Positions 52,026 to 58,464 of a stretch of DNA of 58,464 nucleotides are shown one piece after another. Location: NCBI RefSeq assembly GCF_042646425.1, contig NZ_JBHRTR010000011.1, positions 1 through 58,464 of the forward strand, read 5' to 3'. Positions within the stretch are counted from its first letter, which is position 1. Each line of letters begins with the position of its first letter. A model generated the notes under the pieces. It had not been told where the DNA came from, ran no database searches, and saw nothing but the letters and a program-made list of their open reading frames with translations. Both the position numbers and the translations under genes were made by a program. This DNA is from Marinibaculum pumilum. Lineage in GTDB: Bacteria; Pseudomonadota; Alphaproteobacteria; Ferrovibrionales; Ferrovibrionaceae.

Positions 52026-52059
52026 CCGGGCGGGCTGACCCGGCGAGCTGACCGGGCGG
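52021..52059. repeat. Three-unit 13-bp tandem repeat across a stop codon
   Basis: Units GTTGACCGGGCGG, GCTGACCCGGCGA and GCTGACCGGGCGG follow directly one after another. The first contains the TGA of the lactonase-family gene, and each later unit repeats that TGA. The repeat fills the gap before the stop of the convergent kinase gene. Confidence 0.8.
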
Positions 52060-52060
52060 C

Positions 52061-54634
52061 CTATCCGCCGGCCGCGGCGACCATTGCGCCCTGGCCGTCG
52101 GCCGGCGGCAGCAGCAGGGTAACCTGCGTGCCCTCGCCGTTCCGGCTGTCGATGCGGATATCGCCGTCCTGCGCCTGCAGCAGCCGCTGGCAGATCGGCA
52201 GGCCGAGCCCGGCCCCCTGGCCGGCCCGCCGGGTCATCGAATGCGAGGAGAAGAAGGGGGAGAAGATCTCCTGCAGGATCTCCGGTGCGATCCCCGGCCC
52301 GCTGTCGGAGATCCGCACGGCGACCCGGCCGTCCGCCTGAACCTCGGCCGCGATGCCGACCATGGCCCCGGGGCAGAACTTCACCAGGTTGTCGAGGAGA
52401 TGCCCCAGCACCTGCCGGACGGCGCGCAGGTCGGCGCGCACCGTCAGCTCCACCGGCACCCGGATCTCCGTCAGCCGGATCCGGTTCTCGGCAAAGCCCT
52501 CGCCGTACTGCCGCAGCAGGTCGGACAGCAGCGCGCGCAGCGCCACCTCCGCCGGACGCAGGGACAGCACGGAGCCGTCGATCTCGATCAGCTGCAGGAC
52601 GTCGTTGACGAAAACCAGCAGTTCGCTGCCGCTGTCCCGGATCGCATCGACATATTCCGCATATTTCGGGATCCCCAGCGGCCCGTGGATGCCGGAGCGG
52701 ATCATCTCCGAGTAGCCGATGATCGCGTTCAGCGGCGTCCGCATCTCGTGGCTCATATGGCCCAGGAATTCCGACTTGATCGCGTTCGCCTGCTCTGCCT
52801 GGTACTTCGCCTGGAGGAGCGACCGCTCGTAGTCCTTCTCGCGCGTGACGTCGAGCGCGGCGACCAGGATCCAGTTGCCGAACTCCCCGGCATAGTCGTT
52901 GGCGACGATCTTGACGTAGCGCTCCGTTCCGTCCTTGCCGACCTGCCGCCAGACGCCGACCTCGCGCAGCCCCACCCGCGGGCGCGCAAGGTGCCGGGCC
53001 AGCGCCTCCTGCTCGTCGCCCGGGTGCAGGTCCGGCACCCGCATCGCCATGAATTCCTGCCGGCTGTAGCCGTACTGGCGGATCGCCGAGGCGTTGACCT
53101 CCTGGATCGCCAGGGTCTGGCGATCGTAGAGCCACATCGGTACCGGATTCTGTTCGAACAGCTTGCGGGCCCGGGCCTCCTGCGCCCGCAGCACCTCCAG
53201 CATCCGCCGCCTTTCCCCCACATGACGGACGGAGACGATCAGGTAGCGTCGCCGCGCCGATGCGCCGGATACAAAGGCCGCAGGGGCGCGATACGGGATC
53301 GCGCGGATGTTCAGCCACGCCGTCTCACCGGATTTCTGGCGGCACTTCACCTCGACCTCGACCGGTTCGCCGGCGGCGATCCGAGCTTCTGCCCGCGCCT
53401 CCTCTTCCGGATTCTCAATGCCGGGGAGCAGCCTGTCGGCCCTGCCGGCCAGCAGTTCCTCGCGGCCATAGCCGGTCAGGGTGGCGATCGCCTTGTTGAG
53501 ATATACGAACCTGCGTCCACCGGCCGCCGTGAGGTCGATCTCCAGGATCGCCATGCCTTCGTCCGTCTCGTCCAGGACGGAACCGAGGAAGGCGAGCCGC
53601 TCATGGGCCTGCTTGCGCTCCAACAGGGAAGCGATGCGCGAGCGCACCTCGTCGACCCGCGCCTGGACCGCGGCGAGGTCGTTGCCGGAACTGCAGAAGC
53701 CGATCGACAGGCCACAGCGCTCCGCACCGACACGGAACGGGATGACGATATACTGCAGCACCCCCAATTGGTGCAGTCGTTCGACGATGAGGTTCCCGGC
53801 GAAGCGTGGATCGGCGACCAGGTCCTCCACCGTCACCGGGGCCTGGTCGCGGATCGCCGCGCAGCAGAGCGAGTCGTTCTCCTGCAATGCCCGCTCTGCG
53901 ACATTCGCCAGCAGTTCCTCGGCGATCCGGCGCCGCGACGACCAGCCGCCGGTGACGCGCAGGCCCACAGCAGCCGGGTCGTACTGGCCCAGCAGCACGA
54001 TATCGGCGCCCAGGTGGCGGCCCAGCACCTCTGCCGTGTCCGACAGGGCCGTGGCATAGTCCGCACCGCCCAGCGCGATCTCGCCCAGTTCGTCGGACAG
54101 GCGGTTGCGGGCCTCCAGCCGCTTCAGGATCTCGGCCTGGCGGTGGCTTTCGATCAGCGCACTGGCGGACCCGGCCAGGCCGGCCAGAAGGGCGATATCG
54201 GCGTCGGTCACCTGCGGATGCGGCCGCGTATCCATCACGCAGATGGCGCCAATCCGGTCGCCGCTCTCCAGCACCAGCGTCGCCCCGGCGTAGAAGCGGA
54301 TGCCGAGCGCGCCGGTCACCGCCTCGTCGTCGTGGAACTGCGGATCCTGCAGGGCATCCTTTACGAGCAGCGAATCGGCATGCTGTGCCAGCATCCAGCG
54401 GCTGAAGGAGCCGCGGGCGGGGCATTCGAGCCAGTCGACGCCTTGTTTCGACTTGTACAGCAGGCGGTTGCCGTCCTGCAGCAGGATCAGGGCAATCGGC
54501 GCGTCGAAGATCCGCGCGGCCGCCGCCGTCAGGGCGTCGAACGACGGCTGCGGCGCCAGGTCCAGATCGGCTATGCGCTTGGGGATCGTCACCGGATCCG
54601 GCCCCCGGTGCCGGCGGACGGGCCGGGCGGCCAT
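52061..54634 (-). CDS. GAF-GAF-PAS-PAS sensor histidine kinase
   Basis: An 857-residue cytoplasmic kinase without obvious membrane segments. Order: GAF about 15-160 (FDALTAAAARIFDAPIALILLQDG), second GAF about 180-340, PAS about 350-470 (DETDEGMAILEIDL), PAS about 480-600 (QNPVPMWLYDRQTLAIQEVN), phospho-acceptor domain with SHEMRTPLNAIIGYSEMI, and a catalytic domain with SDSGPGIAPE and GQGAGLGLPI. The dimerisation region with HGPLGIPKYAEYVDAI resembles the DivJ/PleC group. Start uncertain: ATG at 54634 is used; a GTG at 54592 is nearer to the GAF domain. No response regulator is adjacent. Divergent from the second kinase. Confidence 0.88.
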   Translation of the reverse strand: MAARPVRRHRGPDPVTIPKRIADLDLAPQPSFDALTAAAARIFDAPIALILLQDGNRLLYKSKQGVDWLECPARGSFSRWMLAQHADSLLVKDALQDPQFHDDEAVTGALGIRFYAGATLVLESGDRIGAICVMDTRPHPQVTDADIALLAGLAGSASALIESHRQAEILKRLEARNRLSDELGEIALGGADYATALSDTAEVLGRHLGADIVLLGQYDPAAVGLRVTGGWSSRRRIAEELLANVAERALQENDSLCCAAIRDQAPVTVEDLVADPRFAGNLIVERLHQLGVLQYIVIPFRVGAERCGLSIGFCSSGNDLAAVQARVDEVRSRIASLLERKQAHERLAFLGSVLDETDEGMAILEIDLTAAGGRRFVYLNKAIATLTGYGREELLAGRADRLLPGIENPEEEARAEARIAAGEPVEVEVKCRQKSGETAWLNIRAIPYRAPAAFVSGASARRRYLIVSVRHVGERRRMLEVLRAQEARARKLFEQNPVPMWLYDRQTLAIQEVNASAIRQYGYSRQEFMAMRVPDLHPGDEQEALARHLARPRVGLREVGVWRQVGKDGTERYVKIVANDYAGEFGNWILVAALDVTREKDYERSLLQAKYQAEQANAIKSEFLGHMSHEMRTPLNAIIGYSEMIRSGIHGPLGIPKYAEYVDAIRDSGSELLVFVNDVLQLIEIDGSVLSLRPAEVALRALLSDLLRQYGEGFAENRIRLTEIRVPVELTVRADLRAVRQVLGHLLDNLVKFCPGAMVGIAAEVQADGRVAVRISDSGPGIAPEILQEIFSPFFSSHSMTRRAGQGAGLGLPICQRLLQAQDGDIRIDSRNGEGTQVTLLLPPADGQGAMVAAAGG

Positions 54635-54825
54635 GGCGGATCGGCGGCAATCGCCGGATCGCGCCGGCCCGATTGCGTGTTGCAGCCATGGCCCCGTGCG
54701 GGGCTGTGCCTGAAGGACGTCATCCGGGCAGGCTAGCGGCGGGGCGGTTAACTTTCCCTGAAGGCGCGGCGCAGACAAGACGCGGTCCATGCGCTGCGCG
54801 GCGCATTGCGGTTAACGATTTGCCC

Positions 54826-56550
54826 ATGTTCGGCAAGGATGATGGCGATGGGCAAGAGTCGAGCCCCGCAAAGAACGGGATCATGGATCAGGCCACGGAG
54901 CAGCCACATATCGCGGAGCTGAAGCGCCGGATCGCCGAACTAGAGGCCGAGAACAGGCACCTGTCGGCGAGGCTTGCGGCTGCAGCCGGCCGCGGCCGGG
55001 TCCACGAGCATGCGGAACAGATCTACAAGGTGGTCGAGGCCTCCCGCCAGGCGATGGTCGTGCATCTTGCCAACCGGCCGCTCTATTTCAACCCGGTCCT
55101 GCTGGATCTGCTCGGCCTCGACAGCCGGGACGCCTATCAGGACGTCATGGACTTCGTGCATCCGGACGACCGCCCGGCGGTGGCGGAGGCGACCCGGCGG
55201 TTCCTGGCCGGCGAGGCGCTGTCCCCCGCCGGCGAGTTCCGCGTGGTGCGTGCCGATGGCAGTCATATGTGGGTCGAGGCCAGCACGACCGCCGTCGACT
55301 GGCACGGGATACCGGCGGTGGCCAGCGCCATGACCCCGATCGACGACCGCAAGACCGCCGAACAGGAGGTGCGCCGGTCGCGCCGGCTGTTCCAGACCGT
55401 CTTCGACACCTGCCCCGAGGTGATGACCATCAACGATATGGCCACCGGGCGCTATGTCGACGTCAACCGGGCCTTCCTCCACCTGTCCGGCCTCACGCGG
55501 GAGGAGGTGATCGGGCGCACGGCCGACGAGCTGCAATTCTTCACCCCGGCCGACCGTGAGCTGATCAACCGGGCGCTGCGCGGCCAGGACAGGGTGCGCG
55601 ACCTGGAACTGCAGGCCCGCTTTCGCGATGGCGTGGAGCGCAGCTTCCTGGTCGATGGCGAGGTCCTGCGCTTTCCCGGCCAGAAGCTGGTGCTGATGGT
55701 GGCGCGCGACATCACCGACCGGCGCCGGCAGGAACTGGAACTGCGGCGCAGCCGCGAGATGGCGGAGCAGGCCAGCCAGTCGAAAAGCCGCTTCCTGGCC
55801 AGCGTCAGCCACGAGCTGCGCACGCCGCTGAACGCCATCATCGGCTTTTCCGAGGTGATGCGGGACCAGATGCTGGGGCCGCTCGGAATCGCGCGCTATG
55901 CCGATTATGCCGGCGACATCCATCGCAGCGGCAACCACCTGCTGGACATCATCAACGACCTGCTGGATCTCTCGAAGATGGAGGCCGGCCGGCTCGAACT
56001 GAAGGCGGAGCCCCTGTCGCCAGCGATCGTCGTCCGGGACAGCCTGAGCTTCGTGCGCGACCGCGCGGCCGCGACCGGCGTGGCGCTGGAGGCGGAGCTT
56101 GCCGACGACCTGCCGGACCTGCATGCCGATCCCAGGCTGCTTCGCCAGATCCTCCTCAACCTGCTGGCCAATGCGTTGAACTTCACCCCCGCGGAAGGCC
56201 GGGTGGTCGCCGGAGCGCGGCTGTCCGACGACGGCGGCATGTCCCTCTACGTGAGCGATACCGGTCCCGGCATGACGGAGGCGGAGGTCGCGGTGGCACT
56301 CACCCCCTTCGGTCAGCCCGCGGCAGCCAAGGCCCGCCGCGAACCCGGGACCGGCCTCGGCCTGCCGCTGGCGCAACAGATGGCGCAGCTGCACGGTGCG
56401 GCGATGCGGATCGAGAGCCGGCCAGGCAGCGGCACGATGGTCACCGTCGCCATGCCGCGCGACCGCCTGCGCCCTGCCCGGCCTGCCGGCCCGACCGACG
56501 GTGGCGAAGCGGAAGTCCCGGCCGGGCGCCAGATCAACAAGACGCCCTAG
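54826..56550 (+). CDS. PAS-PAS sensor histidine kinase
   Basis: A 574-residue kinase. A predicted coiled coil (AELKRRIAELEAENRHLSARLA) precedes PAS about 65-180 (VVEASRQAMVVHLANRPLYFNPVLLDLLG) and PAS about 185-310 (VFDTCPEVMTINDMATGRYVDVNRAF). The phospho-acceptor segment is SVSHELRTPLNAIIGFSEVM, with LGPLGIARYADYAGDI and SKMEAGRLEL; the catalytic domain has NLLANALNF, SDTGPGM and GTGLGLPLAQQM. It is closely related to the divergent kinase in the DHp region, again DivJ/PleC-like. ATG at 54826 is used; ATG at 54883 is an alternative. Its stop shares CTAG with the convergent PAS-protein gene. Confidence 0.88.
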   Translation: MFGKDDGDGQESSPAKNGIMDQATEQPHIAELKRRIAELEAENRHLSARLAAAAGRGRVHEHAEQIYKVVEASRQAMVVHLANRPLYFNPVLLDLLGLDSRDAYQDVMDFVHPDDRPAVAEATRRFLAGEALSPAGEFRVVRADGSHMWVEASTTAVDWHGIPAVASAMTPIDDRKTAEQEVRRSRRLFQTVFDTCPEVMTINDMATGRYVDVNRAFLHLSGLTREEVIGRTADELQFFTPADRELINRALRGQDRVRDLELQARFRDGVERSFLVDGEVLRFPGQKLVLMVARDITDRRRQELELRRSREMAEQASQSKSRFLASVSHELRTPLNAIIGFSEVMRDQMLGPLGIARYADYAGDIHRSGNHLLDIINDLLDLSKMEAGRLELKAEPLSPAIVVRDSLSFVRDRAAATGVALEAELADDLPDLHADPRLLRQILLNLLANALNFTPAEGRVVAGARLSDDGGMSLYVSDTGPGMTEAEVAVALTPFGQPAAAKARREPGTGLGLPLAQQMAQLHGAAMRIESRPGSGTMVTVAMPRDRLRPARPAGPTDGGEAEVPAGRQINKTP

Positions 56551-57131
56551 GCCGGGGGCCAGCGCCGCGGGACATTGCCCACCAGCAGACGGACGATGCT
56601 GCCATCGTCATCCTCCAGCGGCAGGATCAGGCGGTCCCAGCCCACCACATGCAGCATCACCGGCGGCGCGTGCCGGGTGAACAGCGGCTCGATCCGCCGC
56701 AGGCAGGCGCGATAGCTGGCCAGAAAGTATTCGGTCATCGGCGCGACGGGCAGTTCCGACACCGTCCTGCCCGTGGCCTCGAAGCCGGAGCGCGCCGCGA
56801 TCGCGCTGCCATAGACCCGGTAGCGGAAGTCGCGGCCGCCCTCCAGCACGTCCAGCAGCATGACATAGCCAAGCGCCGGCTTCATCCGCGCCGGATTCAC
56901 CGCAGCGGCACGCGGCGCCCGCCGGCCGGCGGGCAGGTCGGTCCAGTAGGCCTGCAGGATCCGCAGGACCTCTTCGTCCAGCGCATCGACCCAGGGCGAC
57001 CAGATGGCACCGGCGAAGCTGGCGCCGACCCCGGCGAGATGCCGTTCCGTGGCACCATTCCCGCCGGCCAGAAGATCCTCCTCCATCGCCACTGCCAGAT
57101 CCTCGTCGACCGGCTGGCCTGCTACACTCAT
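56547..57131 (-). CDS. PAS_5-type PAS domain protein
   Basis: A 194-residue soluble protein. The core DFRYRVYGSAIAARSGFEATGRTVSELP is characteristic of the alphaproteobacterial PAS_5 family, in which a PAS fold senses an unknown ligand without an attached output domain. It lies beside two PAS-containing kinases, so it may modulate them. ATG at 57131 follows AGGGAC; its stop overlaps that of the kinase gene in the palindrome CTAG. Confidence 0.82.
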   Translation of the reverse strand: MSVAGQPVDEDLAVAMEEDLLAGGNGATERHLAGVGASFAGAIWSPWVDALDEEVLRILQAYWTDLPAGRRAPRAAAVNPARMKPALGYVMLLDVLEGGRDFRYRVYGSAIAARSGFEATGRTVSELPVAPMTEYFLASYRACLRRIEPLFTRHAPPVMLHVVGWDRLILPLEDDDGSIVRLLVGNVPRRWPPA

Positions 57132-57454
57132 GGCGGTCCCTGGGAGAGGGCACCAGCAGGCGGCCGTCCGCTGCGGAACGGTCGGGCGGGCAGCCCCGTC
57201 GAAAGATTGAGGCACCGACCCTAGGATCTCCGCGACGGGATGAAAAGGGAAGACTTCCGATCCCCGTTCCCGTCCGCGACTTGCCGCAAGGGGCCGCCCG
57301 TCGACCGGCCCGGACCGTCACCCGTGCCCAGGTCGGGCCGGTGGCTGGCCTTGTCGGCTTCACGGCAAGAGCAGAATGGCGGTCCGGCAGTGCCGTCGTT
57401 CAGGCTGTTGCGTCGCGCCAGCAACCAAATAAACCCGCCTTCCAGACATGCCTC
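57132..57454. other. Intergenic region before the methyltransferase
   Basis: A 323-base gap between divergent genes. Open frames here lack coding character. GC content starts to fall toward the methyltransferase. No promoter, RNA gene or repeat was recognised with confidence. Confidence 0.4.
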
Positions 57455-58045
57455 ATGCCGCCCAGCGGAGACTGCAGTAGGGACATCGTCGCCCAAAGAG
57501 AACGCCAGAAATATGCAAAGATGTGGACCAGACCGGAATACCAAGAGGACCATGTCACCGTTCTTGCGCGGTCCGCCCATACAGCACTGCGCATGCAGGC
57601 TGGTTACAGCATTCTCGATATCGGCGCCGGCGCCGGGCATGCGAGTGCCTACTTCCAGCAGCAGGGGTTGTCAGTGCTCGCTATTGACATTGCCAGGAAT
57701 GCGCTGGAGCCGGAGATACAGGTCCCTCTTCTCACCGCCTGCCTGTGGGACATGCCGGTGAGCATCGGCGCCAAGTGGGCGTTCTGCGCCGATGTGATGG
57801 AGCATATACCACCCGACCATGTGGAGCAGGTGCTCGCGTTCGTCGCGCGCAGCGCGGAAACGGCGGTGTTCAGTATATCCACGGTGCCGGACACCGGCGG
57901 GGCCTTGATCAACGAAGTCCTTCATATGACCGTCGAGCCGAGTGCCTGGTGGACCGGAAAGATGGAGCGTCTCTGGCGGACGGTGCACCTGCAAGAGCCC
58001 GAAGGCTCCAGTGGGTTCATAACGATCTGCACACATTCCGGTTAG
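57455..58045 (+). CDS. Class I SAM-dependent methyltransferase
   Basis: A 196-residue methyltransferase. The SAM-binding motif I is ILDIGAGAGHASAYF, motif II ends in the acidic LAIDIARNALEP, and ADVMEHIPPDHVEQVL is the post-motif helix usual in small-molecule methyltransferases. The N-terminal RQKYAKMWTRPEYQ resembles enzymes of surface-glycan or lipid clusters. The substrate is unknown. At least four Ile codons are ATA (for example in GAGATACAG and CATATACCA), which is rare elsewhere in this window and suggests transfer from a genome with lower GC. ATG at 57455 is used; a TTG-led extension upstream lacks coding signal. Confidence 0.82.
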   Translation: MPPSGDCSRDIVAQRERQKYAKMWTRPEYQEDHVTVLARSAHTALRMQAGYSILDIGAGAGHASAYFQQQGLSVLAIDIARNALEPEIQVPLLTACLWDMPVSIGAKWAFCADVMEHIPPDHVEQVLAFVARSAETAVFSISTVPDTGGALINEVLHMTVEPSAWWTGKMERLWRTVHLQEPEGSSGFITICTHSG

Positions 58046-58464
58046 GATGCCGCGCCGATCGCGTTGCCGGGCGTTGCCCCGGACCCTGGTGTGAGCATGC
58101 TGACCGCTCCCCCCGCCGCCGCAAACATCCGCCGCCGCAGCAGGCGGAGGCAATGGTTTGGCCACCGCCTGCCGCGCGGCCACACTGATGCGGTTTCGCC
58201 CTTGGGCTCATCAGCAAGGAAGTCTGTGCTCGGCCAGATGTCGTCTGCACAGGGGAACGGTGACGGCCGCGGGCAGGCCCTAAGTCGATCACCGAAAGGG
58301 GCCAACCTGTCGAAAATCTGGCTAACCGAGAACGAACAGTGCAACGGACGCGGCGAATATTGCAGCAAAATCAAGAAGGCAATGGTGCCCAGGGGCGGGC
58401 TCGCCTTCTCCAGTAGGATCAATGGGTTGCGCGCCGGTGAGACATTCTCTCAGCCCGCAGAAAT
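58046..58464. other. Right-edge region without a recognised gene
   Basis: About 420 bases after the methyltransferase. Frames on both strands are open for up to about 125 codons, but their translations look random and none has a ribosome-binding site and domain. The DNA is less GC-rich than the rest of the window. It may be the remnant of a mobile island or the leader of a gene outside the window. Confidence 0.4.

Noticed and set aside
58042..58422. Minus-strand open frame of about 126 codons at the right edge
   Set aside because: No ribosome-binding site, no homology I recognise and random-looking composition; it overlaps the methyltransferase stop.

Overview
The window is a GC-rich bacterial chromosomal segment with the hallmarks of an alphaproteobacterium, probably a Rhodospirillales-type genome. 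It shows very high GC with strong third-position bias, an HspQ gene, DivJ/PleC-like sensor kinases, many ABC importers for organic nitrogen and carbon compounds, and short GC-rich palindromic repeats between genes. Genus cannot be fixed from the sequence alone. No rRNA, tRNA, CRISPR array or complete insertion sequence was seen. A 79-base run of N (18730-18808) marks an assembly gap.

Layout. 0-4 kb: a palindromic repeat, a SleB-like cell-wall hydrolase, a CREST/ceramidase-like membrane protein and a Cache-type chemoreceptor. 4-7 kb: a tightly overlapping cobalt-type nitrile hydratase operon (alpha, beta, accessory protein) ending in an SMP-30/gluconolactonase-like gene. 7-10 kb: a FlK-like thioesterase, palindromic repeats, an SDR, a DMT-family exporter and an RsbW-like ATPase. 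10-14.3 kb: hspQ, a lipoprotein penicillin acylase and a GH3-family acyl-amide synthetase, all on the minus strand. 14.6-18.7 kb: a CaiB/BaiF CoA-transferase, an aminotransferase/histidine-phosphatase pair and an orphan amino-acid binding protein. 18.8-23.9 kb: a giant GH81 beta-1,3-glucanase, cut at its C-terminus by the gap, with at least five copies of a DxDxDG module. 24-29 kb: an SDR, a small CX6C-repeat exported protein, a ZIP-like transporter, a CurA-like reductase, an exported protein with an acidic tandem repeat and a GFA-family protein.

29-41 kb holds two transport loci. On the plus strand, an isolated livF is followed by a six-gene operon: isochorismatase-like cysteine hydrolase, two ribose-type permeases, a binding protein, a double ATPase and a nitrilase-superfamily amidohydrolase. 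Two similar palindromic operators precede it. On the minus strand, from 44.5 down to 36.9 kb, runs a probable catabolic operon: flavin monooxygenase, alpha/beta hydrolase, 2-oxoglutarate/IPNS-like oxygenase, branched-chain-type binding protein, livH, livM and livG. It lacks its own livF, so the isolated livF is the natural candidate partner.

44.7-50.5 kb: a LacI-family regulator with a good operator in its leader controls a type-I binding protein, two permeases, an ATPase and a metallophosphodiesterase, suggesting uptake and cleavage of a phosphodiester or sugar-phosphate compound. 50.8-57.1 kb: an uncharacterised small protein, an AHL-lactonase-family hydrolase, two divergent sensor kinases and a PAS-domain protein. 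The right edge carries a methyltransferase with atypical codons and then about 400 bases with no recognisable gene.

All three complete importers carry a strong hairpin directly after the binding-protein gene, which fits raised expression of the binding protein relative to the membrane parts. No single region is an unmistakable new defence or mobile system. The strongest candidates for undescribed biology are the hydrolase-flanked ribose-type importer with its paired operators, the GH3 plus acylase pair, and the GH81 enzyme with a module nested inside its N-terminal domain.
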